A stretch of 64,000 bases of DNA from Acholoe squamosa (taxonomy: Eukaryota > Annelida > Polychaeta > Phyllodocida > Polynoidae), in assembly GCA_949317995.1 (NCBI GenBank), contig OX439044.1, positions 10,449,141-10,513,140 of the forward strand. The letters run 5' to 3'. This document shows, piece after piece, positions 30,440 through 41,238 of this stretch (positions within the stretch are counted from its first letter, which is position 1; every line of letters begins with the position of its first letter). Made by a program: the position numbers and the translations under genes. Below the pieces are notes generated by a model, which was not told the DNA's origin, did not search any database, and saw nothing but the letters and a program-made list of their open reading frames with translations.

Positions 30440-30655
30440 TGACACGGTCAAAAAATGTATTCAAAATAACAGCGAAATCCTTGTCCCAAAGTTGCCAGAG
30501 ATCCGCCATTATTTTCATGGAGATTCCTTGTACCACCGTACTGCCATCTGAAACGTCATTGTAGAATCTTCTTCCCTGCAATGTAATTATGGTGGTTAAC
30601 TGTTCAGTTTTACAAGGATCCCTGGTGGAGCCAACAGTTACTTTTAGAGCATAGA
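30440..30655. mobile_element. CACTGTAAAAAA-family MITE, decayed ends
   Basis: CCTTGTCCCAAAGTTGCCAG, CATGGAGATTCCTTGTACC, CTGCCATCTGAAACG and TGTTCAGTTTTACAAGG occur in family order. Both termini are weathered (GGTCAAAAAATG and CTTTTAGAGCATAG). Confidence 0.65.
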
Positions 30656-31146
30656 GTACAGCAGCTGTGTCTCTGTATATAGTAACTTGTACCATGTGAC
30701 TGATGCCATCCCATAATTGTCTCCAACAGGAGACGCTGACCAGCGTCCAGATGTCCCGGATGTAATAGAGGGGTCGTCTATTACATTGGGGTTAGACTGG
30801 CTGCAGACCCTGAGCTCTTCTCCCAACACCACTATACCCTCATGCCTCTCCTCCTCTGGCTGCTTGGTTCTCAATTCCTTAAAGGTCTTCTTAATCTTTC
30901 TGTTTAAAACTTTAATTCATTTCAATTTTTATTTCAATTTTCTTGCATTACAATTGAGAGACTTGAGCAAGTCTACATTGGGGTGAGCTGGTGCAGGTTG
31001 GGCTGCAATCTTTATATGAAAGGTAATTGTCAACTTATCTTAACTCACTCTCCTAAATTAATCGCCAATGTATTGATCGGTCATACCCTATCAGTGTCAC
31101 GCAGTATCCACAAAGCAAAAAAACGAATTGCCTGATTTTGTGCATC

Positions 31147-32047
31147 AATCCTGTAGGGTCGGCATGATGCATGAATGTAGCCCTGGAGGTTAATTCAAAA
31201 GATCCTGGGATCGCAACCTCAGCAATCTCAGGAATTATTCTGCCTTATCCTATTAAGTGATCTTAAGATTAGACTGCATAGAGATCTGGCTGGTCTACCC
31301 TATCTAATGCAGTGGTTGCAGGCCTCTCAGGAATAGCAATCCTGGGATCACTTCACAATTCCTTTTCCAGCACTAAGATCACTGCAATCTTGGTGAAAGA
31401 ATTGCATAGTGGTTTCACCTGAGTACAAGAGCACTTACAGGGAACACTTCTGATCGAAAGAGTGAATAACCTGCTGCATACATATAGAGGGGAGGGAGGA
31501 CGTTTGCTGAGTGTCCTTGAGGGCTGTTAGGGCTACTCATGCGTTAAGTGCACTGTAAGGTAATTCTTCCCTTCTCTCTCTTTGTCCCTGGGGGAGGGCA
31601 CAATGCTTCTAATAGGCAAGCATAAATCATACATTCATGGGAACAACTCTTGAATACTGTACGCGGGTCAACTGCACCCTGTGCTCTTTTGTTAGCCCAT
31701 ATGGGGAAGGGGAACGATGGTATAAACACTGTTGTGAAGAAGAGTGGCTCCACAGTTATTCCTTTATTTTGGGACTCTTACCCCTGTGCCCAGTCAGTAC
31801 TTCTTGGAATAGTGTAGGAGGGCTGAGGCTAAGATCGATGCGATCTTAGTGCTTGCTAGGAAATGTGAACGCAGTCTAATCTTAAGATTGCTTAATAGGA
31901 TAAGGTAGAATAATTCCTAAGATCGCTGAGGTTGCGATCGCAGGATGTTTTGAATTAACCTCCTGGTGAGTTACTCGCCAGGGCTGCATTTTTATATCAT
32001 GACAACCAATGGGCATGATGCATTTATGCATTAGCGGCCTTTAAAGG
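31147..32047. mobile_element. TTAA-site MITE interrupted by a 775-bp element
   Basis: Left flank GTAGGGTCGGCATGATGC-ATGAATGTAGCCCTGG and right flank CCTGGTGAGTTACTCGCC belong together as the family's second palindrome subtype. The right end has GCGGCCTTTAAAGGGTA. The insert occupies 31187-31961. Confidence 0.75.
31187..31961. mobile_element. 0.78-kb TIR element with CCTGG target duplication (copy 1)
   Basis: AGGTTAATTCAAAAGATCC at the left is mirrored by a right end reading GGATGTTTTGAATTAACCT. The symmetry continues as GATCGCAACCTCAGCAATC / GATCGCTGAGGTTGCGATC. CCTGG lies directly outside both ends. Inner pairs around GCACTAAGATC and GATCTTAGTGC make it largely palindromic. Open frames inside lack any transposase motif. 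Copy 2 at 47122-47926 shares most of the length. I cannot place it in a superfamily. Confidence 0.8.
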
Positions 32048-32160
32048 GTAGCCCTGCAAGAAGCTTCAGCCCTGGTGAGTTACTCGCCAGGGCTGCATTT
32101 ATGTATCATGACAACCAATGGGCATGATGCATTTATGCATTAGCGGCCTTTAAAGGGTAT
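32048..32160 (+). repeat. Tandem duplication of a TTAA-site MITE end
   Basis: The segment GCCCTGGTGAGTTACTCGCC ... GCGGCCTTTAAAGGGTA is repeated after AGCCCTGCAAGAAGCTTC, so about 110 bp of the previous MITE end occurs twice in direct order. Confidence 0.7.
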
Positions 32161-32849
32161 CCCTGTGAGAAGCTTTAGAAAGGCTGCATACGTGTATCCT
32201 GAGGAACAAATGGCGTGCATCTATTGAAGGCATTATACCCACAGGCCATGTCTGATGACATGGGGAATAGTTCATGTGAACTCCACTAGATGGGAGTTTG
32301 AGATCTCCAATCACAGTTTATATGCCAAACATCTGATTACGAGAGACAGGTAAACTATTTGGGCGATAGGGTTCCCTCTTGTGACTAAGGGTGGAAACGG
32401 GATGATTGGCAGGCAACTTCTTTGACATGGCCTGCCTGTTTCATGTCCCCAATATTCAGGCAGGTTGCCAGCCAACCATGATACCACCAAGCTGTGCCTT
32501 ACAATATCTGCCTGAAGCCAAGGTGTACCTCATAGGCGAGGATGGCATCCTACAGAAGAATTGCTAAATATAAAGCCATCCCAGTAAATGCAGACATGTG
32601 TATAAACCTAAATTAACATAGTCTCTAGGTATCAACTATGTAGATGTCCTACATAGAATTATCTGAAAACGTTATGTCCTGAATATGCTCCAGAAATGTT
32701 TAGAAGAATTTCATGTGATTTCACTTGAAAGGAAGTATTAATGAAACCTCTTGATACATCTAACCCAATTACATAGTAAACCATAAAATTACATTAGGTT
32801 TGAACCTACCTTCTCTAATGGGAAAAATAAAATAGCCATTTTCAAAACC
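32161..32849. other. No gene; small GGCAGGCAAC inverted repeat
   Basis: GGCAGGCAACTTC and a matching GCAGGTTGCCAGCC lie 60 bp apart at about 32415-32475. Otherwise nothing recognisable. Confidence 0.4.
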
Positions 32850-32932
32850 TGACAGCAGGATTTGAACCCACGCTTTGATTACCTTTGGATATGAAGGCAG
32901 GAATCTAACCTATGTGACCACGAAGCCATCCT
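32850..32932 (-). tRNA. tRNA-like relic with good B-box
   Basis: On the minus strand GGATGGCTTCGTGGTCACAT precedes a GCCTTCATATCCAAAGG anticodon-arm-like stem and the perfect B-box GGGTTCAAATCC. Its 80-base length and poorly closing acceptor argue against a working tRNA. Confidence 0.5.
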
Positions 32933-33840
32933 AGGTGCCGATGGTGATAGGAGGGACTTATTTGGCAAGTCAGTATGACCTCTTTGATACCATTGATGTC
33001 TCAACAAGAACATTCGAAGTCAACATATAAAACAAATCTAAAGAGATACACTACATTGCACCATGTAAAACCACATAAATTCTATCTAAACGCTCACCCA
33101 ACGTAACCATGACATTTTAAGTTGTTTAAACATTTGATATCTACCAATTTGCTACGTTGGATAAAGTTTTGTTTACTGGGCTAGATGCGCCATATACCTT
33201 TCCCTTAAACCCAAGGTGCGCCATGTATATATGCAGAGTGTGCCTTATACACGAGGTTTTAAGGTAGGTGGAACAATGCCTTACAAAGAGTTGGGCCAAG
33301 TGGGGGCACATATACGCAGGGATAACTACAAGTGCCTAATAAAAGGTATGTGCCCTACTCGTTATACTTCCCCGAGTATAGTATAATGTTTGCCTGTCAC
33401 TGTTTGGGCCTGTCTGGTTCATCATCGTCTAGGTATCTATCTAGACCAACAGTTCCCTCCCGGCATATACAAGTATACTGTAGGCCTATATGTATGGCCT
33501 TCTATCAAGAAGCTTCAATAGATAGGAGGTGAAACTCAGAGCTTTACCTATGGACACAGTGTAACAGCCCCCCCCCCCTCTACCCCCTTAAAAGTAGGCT
33601 CCCTTTTGTGTTCAGTATTGAGTCCTATGTAGGATAAGGGGGTTTACAGAGATGTCAGGAATCTTTAACAGAGTGATATCAAATGGAAACAAGGGGCCAC
33701 CTATACCAAAAAATCCTGCTGAATCCAAAATTTGTGATCTTGATTCTCAAAATTTGACCAAAAGTACCTAAAAAGGAGGTTTGATGATGAGAATATTTTA
33801 AAAATGTACAAAAGTTATATTGAAAATGATTGAAACTTTT
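32933..33840. other. No gene seen; GTATAAGG-type relic near 33190-33260
   Basis: GATGCGCCATATACC and GTGTGCCTTATACACGAGG match the GTATAAGGCGCACC repeat at 21185. A C tract lies at about 33570. No exon recognised. Confidence 0.4.
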
Positions 33841-34200
33841 TATAGATGCAACATGCTAATCAAAGTCAGTACCTCAATCTACATATCCGCATGTCTGCCT
33901 ATCTCAACCTGACAAGTACTCTAGCTGTGTATGGCTCTGCCTCTCCCACATACTGCCTATCTCTTAGTTTACCTATCACTCATACTACCTATCCCTTGAA
34001 ACATCTAGAGTTTAATTAGGCTTTCCCTCAAATGGCTTAAAGGATTAAAGTTTACCCCTCACCTTTGTACCTAATTTTCTCTGTACATTCTTACCATTAG
34101 TCTACCTATCCTCAATCTGCCTATCATGAATTCACTTTACCTATCCCTCATGGTGACTATCCCCCAACTCTTCACATCCCTCATGTTTGACTGGCACATT
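33841..34200. repeat. Decayed CTACCTATCCCTCA minisatellite
   Basis: CTGCCTATCTC, CTACCTATCCC, TTACCTATCCCTC and similar words recur about every 25-35 bp over 300 bp. It is degenerate and non-coding. Confidence 0.5.
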
Positions 34201-35119
34201 TGTACGCACTGTGTTCTAGTAGAATTGGTATTATTTCAATAATTATAGCATCACGTTATAGTCAGTAGTCAACTTTTATAAAAATTGGCCAAGATCTAGC
34301 AGAAAACTGAAGTATAGATTAGTAAAAAAAGAAAATATACCTAAAAGCATTTCATTCAGGAATATGAACTTATTTTGTTTTTCAAAATGCATCATTTCTT
34401 TGGGGTGGGGGACGGGGGGTCGCTGCATGGAACTAACGTTTTAGACATCATTGGCCACAGGAGGGTCTTGCCAAAAGATAACAAGGAAGAACCTCTGTAA
34501 ATCTTTTCAGTGAGTACCTGGTACTGAGGAATGTGTATGGCCTTACCTGTTTTCATAGTATTGACAAAAATCAATTACAACAGAATGCATGGAAAACTCC
34601 TTTTGAGGTATAAAAAATTGTGGTTTTTTTTTCTAAACGATCAACTAAACAATCATTAAGCAATATCAAAACTTGCACGTTCCCTTTTTTGGCTGACGTT
34701 TCTCTTTTGGCAAGACCCTCCTGACCCCCCCCCACACACACACTCCCATACACACTATTGTCTTTGTCATAGGAAAGGATAATACTCTTACATAAGCTGT
34801 AACAATTCAGAGCCATGATCAACCACAGTATTCAATACAAGATGGTGTCCACACAACTCACTGCCACTATTGAAACATGTCTTTCTCTCTGTCACAATGT
34901 AGACGCACCCAAGCGTCCCATTCAGCCAGTCACGTCCTGGCATGACGTATGTGACGTCAAACTATGTCATAGTCTATGGCTATGATGCAGCGTCTCTTCC
35001 CATGCAAATATCAGGGTTATGCTGGGGCAAGCATTATCATGGTCGATATTCAAATCACACTCAATCCAACTGTCAGTAGACCTACATTCAGGATACAATG
35101 CCACGAGTGAAAATAGACA
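34201..35119. other. No gene seen
   Basis: AT-rich, with poly-T and CACACAC patches. Short frames only. TGACGTATGTGACGTCA near 34940 is a small near-palindrome. Confidence 0.4.
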
Positions 35120-35632
35120 TGTATTATCTCCGAGTCCCCTCTGAACAGATGTCACATGCCTCTGGCGAGCGCCACTGATCCTGTAACGCTATGGGGAATG
35201 AGATCACTATGTAGTGCTATAGACAGGTGATCATTTCTTTGGATACACAACAAATCCTTGATTCACGGCCAACTGATGGCCGTCAGTCACTGACGGATGG
35301 CGTAGGGACAGTATCATTAGCCCTTTAATTGTTTCTAGTTCTATTAGAGCTTAGAGCATGATTATTTGGTTCACTATTAGTCCCTAATCTTTGTAATTCC
35401 ACTATCACTGCACACTGCCATCACTGCATATATGATGTCATGACCTCTTGATCTAGTTGGGCCTCAAAACAAGGCTCGCTCAGATCAGCTGCATGTAGCA
35501 TCAGGCTGATCCAGATCAACTGCCTAAAGCACTACAAGTAGTCTAATTCCCCATAGCGTTACGGCCCTCAGTGGATCAGTGGAGCTCGCCAGAGGCACGT
35601 GATATCTGTTCAGAAGCATGTCTCAGACTATA
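35120..35632. mobile_element. Foldback element with roughly 95-bp arms
   Basis: The left arm (TCTGAACAGATGTCACATGC, CCTCTGGCGAG, CGTAACGCTATGGGGAAT as TGTAACGCTATGGGG) at 35135-35205 is mirrored at 35540-35615 (CCCCATAGCGTTACGG, GCTCGCCAGAGGC, ATCTGTTCAGA). The 330-bp centre contains smaller GATCAG-type inverted words. Probably a MITE; no coding content. Confidence 0.65.
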
Positions 35633-36050
35633 TAGGTCTCTGCATTTCATTTCAAAATGTCTCATTTCCCTGATTGTTGACATGAGTACATGTATTCTGC
35701 TTCTCTCGTTGGACTCAGGACCAGTACTTCCTTTTACTTCAGGAGTGCAACATGTGTAACATCTGACATTAGCATGTATATGACATGGGGACCCCTAACC
35801 CCTTCCAAGGCTCCAATACATATCTAAACATTGAGAAAACACTTGTAATTGCTCCTGGTGGTTATTTTATAAACTGCTACTGTCAAACCAAATTGACAGT
35901 GCTGGAAAAAAAAACGACTTAAAAGCTGGTTGAATCATATATTTCACAGGGGAAATGACAACAAAACGTTGAAGACTAAATCAAACTCAAGTCCTCCACA
36001 TAGCCCCATATGTGGTATTGGACTGGCACCCAAGTCAACTAGACTGTTTC

Positions 36051-36118
36051 TGGATCAACATGGTAAAAGGTACGTCTGCGAACCCCCTCACGGGCGTACC
36101 TTTTACCAAGTTGATCCA
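36051..36118. repeat. Hairpin H9 (TGGATCAAC-TGGTAAAAGGTACG stem)
   Basis: Arms of about 24 bp with one mismatch surround a GC-rich loop TCTGCGAACCCCCTCACGGG. The stem is unrelated to the other hairpins. Confidence 0.8.
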
Positions 36119-36219
36119 CGTTTGTTCCCCTTCAGATACCTTCTCCATTATTTACGCCTGGGACAGTTTACATTTCAAGTGTTGCGTAGTTATTTAATAC
36201 CCGACATCATTATCATCAT

Positions 36220-36407
36220 CCATGAATGCAGCCCTGGTGAGTAACTCGCCAGGGCTGCATACAGGCATCATGCCAACCCTGTAGGGCTGTTACACTCCCA
36301 AAGGGCTGGCCTGATGCACCAATGCAATGCTGGTGAGTAGATTCACTTTGGTGTATCAGGCCAAGGAAGGAACAAACATGAGCATCATAAGACCCTCACA
36401 GGGTTAA
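36220..36407. mobile_element. TTAA-site MITE, second palindrome subtype
   Basis: GCAGCCCTGGTGAGTAACTCG-type palindrome, GCATCATGCCAACCCTGTAGG centre and CCTCACAGGG plus TTAA at the right end. The left end is truncated after CATGAATG. Confidence 0.7.
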
Positions 36408-36668
36408 ACCTTGTGTGGCAGACACCATTGATTCCACCCAGGGATTTGAGCTCCAAAAATCAGCCTTAATCATTGTATCACCTATACAAGGCAACATTCA
36501 GGTGACATATCAGTACAATGCTGTATGGGAGAGTTCCAGTGGAGTTCTCCAGGGGAGGAGGAGTGGAAAACTGCAGATGACAGGTCTGGTTTCCGGCAAT
36601 GCTGACACAGATCGATACTTTTCGCTGGTTCCCGATGAGCCATCGGGACGGCAAACACTGAATGCACA

Positions 36669-36772
36669 ATGTGCTGTCACAATGTTTGTGTTGTCTTTCT
36701 TTCAGGTTTGCCATTTGTGAGGGAGTGGTTATTAACAACAAAGGGGGATGCTAGATTTGAAGATCTATTTTT
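36669..36772 (+). other. Possible but unproven exon
   Basis: A pyrimidine-rich acceptor (GTTGTCTTTCTTTCAG) at 36704 and a donor-like TTTTTAG|GTGAAC at about 36772 enclose a frame that reads LPFVREWLLTTKGDARFEDL then FL. I do not recognise the protein, the donor is weak, and no neighbouring exon was found. Chance is at least as likely. Confidence 0.2.
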
Positions 36773-36845
36773 AGGTGAACAAATATGCCCACCCCTACCC
36801 TGCTCCTCAGTGGGCCCAAGGAATTTAAAACAGTGTAATAATGTA

Positions 36846-37380
36846 GAGATAAGAATATCACACAAAACCAAACACAGTCAGTTTCATATTAATAACAGTT
36901 TATTTCTTAGACATTTGATAAGTATGATAATTGATGTTACATTTTGGTGTTATGTTGTTGCTGATCTTATGGTGCGACGTTTCGAGTCATTTATGACTCT
37001 TCATCAGGCAAGATGCCAATTGTTACAAAAATGCTACCTGAGGTAATAAAAATGATCGAATTTTTCACCTGGTAACCATAGTGACCGAGTTGCTATGCAA
37101 TGATGTCAACAATTATGAAAAATGTCTGATTTGTCAGTAGAATCCTGATCATGAGTCCTTTTGGGATGATGTTTTTGATGATGCAATCATTTAGGAATTC
37201 GGCCTGTGTTTTGGATTTATGGTGATTTTAAGTAATATTTGAAACCAGGGTTGGGCATCAGCTGGGATTTTTGTAGAGTCCAATTGTTGGTCAACATTGT
37301 CGGGTCCATCAATTTCATTATAATTGGTGTTTTCATAAACTGTTGTTGTTGTTTGTTGTTGCATACTGGTTGAGAACATT
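36846..37380 (-). mobile_element. Penelope-like retroelement, 3' tail with hammerhead-like motif
   Basis: On the minus strand, CTGATGA is followed by a six-pair stem (GAGTCA/TGACTC) and GAAAC, the conserved core of a hammerhead ribozyme. Then come AATAAA and a terminal GACTGTGTTTGGTTTTGTG. A second fragment with the same tail lies at 62027-62184. Hammerhead motifs in terminal repeats are known of Penelope-like elements (established for the family). The copy is an old truncated fossil with no complete coding region. Confidence 0.6.
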
Positions 37381-37404
37381 TATGTTCCTGTGGATGAGGA
37401 TCCT

Positions 37405-37850
37405 ATTAATAATATAAACATAACAGTGAAATCCTTGTCCCAAGGTTGCCAGAGATCAGTTGTTATTTTCACGGAGATTCCTTGTACCACCAAACTGCCA
37501 TCTGGCACAATGTAGAAACTACACCATTTCACTGGAATATGGTAATTCACTGAAAAACCGAGAGGCATGAAACTAGTCAGTGCAGACGACTTTAAGTCCT
37601 CAGGTTGACGATACCTAAAACTACAGCTTTAGGTCATTAAAGTGGTAACTTTAGGTCGTCATCCTGTCCACCTAAGTTGTCAGTATGACGAGTTTCTATT
37701 GTCAGTATGACGAGATTAGGTGGTCATTTGACCTTGACTACCCTAAACTCTTCTGTATTGATGAGTTTTAGGCGGCGGCATGTTTTCTGTGAATTCACTG
37801 TTCAGTATTACGAGGAGACCTGGAAGGTTCAACAGTTATTTTTTAGAGTG
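37405..37850. mobile_element. CACTGTAAAAAA-family MITE interrupted by a 244-bp element
   Basis: CCTTGTCCCAAGGTTGCCAG, GGAGATTCCTTGTACCACC and, after the insert, TTCAGTATTACGAGGAGACC and AACAGTTATTTTTTAGAGTG follow family order. The insert at 37548-37791 splits the CACTGTTCAG stretch. Confidence 0.75.
37548..37791. mobile_element. Nested MITE with AATT target duplication
   Basis: Ends CACTGAAAAAC and GTTTTCTGTG are inverted repeats with one or two differences. AATT flanks both sides, and removing the insert restores the host element. The interior has repeated GTCAGTATGACGAG and TTTAGGTNGTCAT words. Confidence 0.7.
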
Positions 37851-38576
37851 TAGTTAAAGGAGGGGTGTAACCCCCTGCACCAAAATGATTAAATAATGTG
37901 ACTCAGCCAGCCAAATCCTTGCTTATTTGCATCAGAACCTCAGAAAATGGCATTGAAATTGGTGGGGAGAAAAGTGTACCTACGTTTACATTTTTGCTCA
38001 TAAATCAGAAAGTTGTGGTCCAATCAACGCAATTAAAACAGCTCCAGAATCCCAGAACAATGTAGTTTCAGGCAGTCTATGTGTTCAGGTAAGCAGACAG
38101 CTATAGGGAGGGCAGGGGGATTGGGGTATGTGTCAATTTTTGTCTATTAGCCTCTTTAGGTGAACGACAAAAATCTCAAAAACATGTGTCAGGGCTGTGG
38201 ACCTGGGAGTTCAAATTACCAGCTTTTAGTAGGAGATAATAATGTGCCTATGCTATTTTGTCACCCCATACAGCAGCAGATAATGGCCGCATTGTCAAAA
38301 TTAAAACAGTTTTGGAAAGCCAAGGCAGTCTACTTTCAGCACAGATTGAAATCCCCATTTTGAATTTTTGACCCATAAGCTATGTATTGGCAGCCATAGA
38401 CACATTAATAATGACCATCTCCTCAATCCCCACGTCGTAGCAGACAGCGTGGCCCAGATTGCGATGCTTGCATTTCCTCTTCAAATACATTGTTGTAAAT
38501 CTATTCAGACCATTCCTTGTGTTGTCACTTGTGTCTGTGCTCTGCAATTCTTGTGAGTGATGTTAGTTTTGACCCT
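37851..38576. other. No gene seen
   Basis: Short frames only. No repeat family or exon pair was recognised. Confidence 0.4.
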
Positions 38577-38989
38577 TTAACCCTTTAGGGCTGCTGATGC
38601 AGTAATGCATCATGCCCATTAGTCGGCATGATGCACCAATGAAGTATCCAATGAAGTGCTGGTGAGACTGCTCACCAGCACTTCATTGCTGCATCATGCC
38701 AACCCTGCGGGAGTTTGTGTATCAACCCGGTAGTGTCAGCATGATGCAAGAATGTAGCCCTGGTGAGTTACTCACCAGAGCTGTAGGGTCGGATCCAGGA
38801 TTTTGAAAGGGGGGGCGCCCTTCATTTAGCCCCTAATTTTGGCTAAATTCTAGGGTAAAAAGAATTAGGTAAACTCTTAAGTACAAGGGAAAAAAAGGGG
38901 GGGGGGCACTTCGTGCTTCGTGCCCCCCTCTAAATCCGCCACTGGGCTGCATTCATGACCAATGCATCTGTGGCCCTTTAAAGGGTTAA
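38577..38989. mobile_element. TTAA-site MITE, both ends intact, with nested hAT-like element
   Basis: TTAACCCTTTAGGGCTGCTG and GGCCCTTTAAAGGGTTAA bound it. Both interior palindrome subtypes are present in one copy. A 161-bp hAT-like element (38784-38944) interrupts the second palindrome. Confidence 0.8.
38784..38944. mobile_element. hAT-like MITE (CGGATCCAGGATTTTGAAAGG), nested
   Basis: GGGTCGGATCCAGGATTTTG at the left and CTAAATCCGCCACTG at the right are the family's ends. The left tip is slightly altered. GAGCTG/GGCTGC remnants flank it. A related piece with the inverse end (AATCCTGGATCCGACACTG) lies at 39021-39079, suggesting two copies of the family 80 bp apart. Confidence 0.75.
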
Positions 38990-39138
38990 GGACTGTAAAG
39001 TGCCTAACATGTTATACCATAATAGACTCCTAAATAAGGGGCGCGCCCCCCCTTTTCAAAATCCTGGATCCGACACTGAGAGGAGTGCCAGTGAGTCAAC
39101 CCCAACAACACATGCCAGGTGTGTCAGCAGCAACAATC

Positions 39139-39866
39139 TTAAGGGGGCACAATAGGGTGGTTTAAACAGAACACTTTAGCTCAAATTGTTTAGAAGAAAT
39201 CTTTTATACCCATGCATATCATACACCATTATGACTGTCTAAAATAGTTTTATAAATTATTTCCCATATTGATATGTTTCCATGGTTACAGAGACAAAAT
39301 GGAATGAAAACATTCTCTTTTTGGTTCTTTGGCTTTGAACAGCACTATGAGATGGAATTTCTATATATTTGATGAATTAGAATTCAAAAAGAAGTCATTT
39401 CTGAGGGTGCTTTTTTTTTCGTTAGCAGATACTCCAATTATAAAGGTCTACAGACCCATTTGAATTTCCATATTTACCAAAAAAATGGAAAAAAATTTAA
39501 AAAATCACTGTTTTTTGGTAACTATGGAAATTCAAATGGCTCTGTAGACCTTAATAATTGGAGTATCAGCTAACGATAAAAAAGCACCCTAGAAAATGAC
39601 TTCTTTTTCAATTCTAATTCATCAAATCTCAGAAATATATAGAAATTCCATCTCATAGTGCTGTTCAAAGCCAAAGAGGCAAAAAAAAACAACGTTTTTG
39701 TTCCATTCTGGCTCTCTAACCATTGAAACACATCGATATGGGAAAAATTTTACAAAACTATTTTAGACAGTCATAATGGTGTATGATATGCATGGGTATG
39801 AAACATTTCTTCTAAACCCTTAACGCTAAAGTGTTCTGCTCCAACCACCCTATTGTGCCCCCTTAA
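39139..39866. mobile_element. 728-bp palindromic element at TTAA
   Basis: TTAA on both sides, then GGGGGCACAATAGGGTGG and its inverse CCACCCTATTGTGCCCCC. The inverted homology continues almost to the centre (TTTTAGACAGTCATAATGG, CAATTCTAATTCATC, ACTCCAATTAT/ATAATTGGAGT), so the element is one long imperfect hairpin of about 350-bp arms around 39495. TTAA targets fit piggyBac-class, Kolobok or Sola3 elements. No coding frame. Confidence 0.85.
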
Positions 39867-40204
39867 ATAACCTTAGCTTGTGGGAAAAAATGGCTAGTTT
39901 TCACATTTTTGAATCTGTGTAAAAAAAAAAGCTGCCTTTTCTGCCACGTAAGGTTTCTCGAAATCAGAAAAATATGTTTGGCCGTGGTTTTTAAAAAGTA
40001 AGCTTTCCTTGAAGGTAGTATTCTGATCTGAAAAGGCTAATGTATTCACCTATCTACTCCTCTATCCATCGTTTTATCTTGATATCAGTAATTTTGTTCC
40101 TTTTTCTTCTTTAGCTCTCTCTGTATGAGATGAATTTACTCAGTAACACGCACACAATCTGAAACAACTCAATGTGAATGATATAGAGAGCTCAACTCTC
40201 TTAA

Positions 40205-40392
40205 AGGTAGGTGGTGCATTAATGCATCATGGAAATTAGTCACCATGATGTGCATGAATGCAGCCATGGCGAGTAACTCGCCAGGGCTACATTAATGCAT
40301 CATGCCCACTATGGTGTTGATACACTGCAAGAGGATCAGCATGATGCACCGATGGTATGATGCACTAATGAATCTATGGCCCTCAAAGGGTC
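40205..40392. mobile_element. TTAA-site MITE, decayed
   Basis: GCATTAATGCATCATGG, GGCGAGTAACTCGCCAGGGC palindrome, TACTGCAAGAGGATCAGCATG-like centre and ATGGCCCTCAAAGGG end. TTAA sites are lost. Confidence 0.65.
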
Positions 40393-40840
40393 AATACCAT
40401 GTTGCCCAACCAATTAGTTCAGATCGAGGCAGCCAGTCAAACGCTAATGGGTCAGGTCGCCAGAAAGCAGTAGATTTTGTGTTTTTTGGGTCATTTTGGA
40501 CTCTTATGGCTCTGGAGAAAGAAGTAGTGTACCAATCGTATATTGAATAGTTTCATTTGATAGAGGACACTTAGAGCTATCGGAAAAATGTAAATTTGAT
40601 GTCATCCATCAAAAACTTCCAGACTTATAGCCTGCAGAAGTGAAAAAATTGCCAAATTTGTTCTTTTTTGAGTTTTTGTATTTTTCACAAGTGTCCTGTA
40701 TTGGATAAAAAACATCTGGAGTATCCCAAAGTTATTTTTTGTATTGTATATAATCATAGGTATCATTTCCATGAGGTTTGGACATGTTACTGAGTGAGAA
40801 TTTTTCATTACGTGTCTTTGAAAATGGAAATCTCTAATTT

Positions 40841-41032
40841 GTAACGTCCGGTACCTAAATCTAAATCAGTAATAAAACATGGAAAATATGGAGCTTTAAA
40901 ATCTTTGTTATTACATATATGAAGGGCCCCATTATCCTCTACTTTGGTGAAAAAATTGTGTGTCTATCTGCATTTGTCTCCTTGTGAGAGCAGCTTATGT
41001 GAAATAATTCTGATAAAAGTACCGGACGTTAC
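40841..41032. mobile_element. GTAACGTCCGGTAC-TIR element, unit 1
   Basis: It begins GTAACGTCCGGTACC and ends GTACCGGACGTTAC, giving a 14-bp TIR in 192 bp. The right end directly abuts the left end of unit 2 with no base between. The interior is AT-rich. Confidence 0.7.
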
Positions 41033-41238
41033 GTAACGTCCGGTACTTTTATCATCATGTAAGAGGCAGTCTACTGTGGATGTATAACTCAAATTTTGTT
41101 TCATTTTGTAATTGAAGTCAATAATAGACATATTGGCCTTGTTATTTCATGTGTTTGTTATGCATAATGGGACATCGTTATATCACTGAGAGCAACTTTA
41201 AATACCTCTTATTTCATCATTTTGGTACCGGACGTTAC
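41033..41238. mobile_element. GTAACGTCCGGTAC-TIR element, unit 2
   Basis: It has the same 14-bp ends in 206 bp. Beyond it, AACCAGCAATAAAAATGGAAC and ACCGGACAT resemble the start of unit 1, so a third decayed unit may follow. The junction of the two units makes a perfect palindrome of more than 20 bp at 41019-41046. Confidence 0.7.

Noticed and set aside
34731-34745. C tract plus CACACA as a regulatory site
   Set aside because: It is a short microsatellite with no neighbouring gene.
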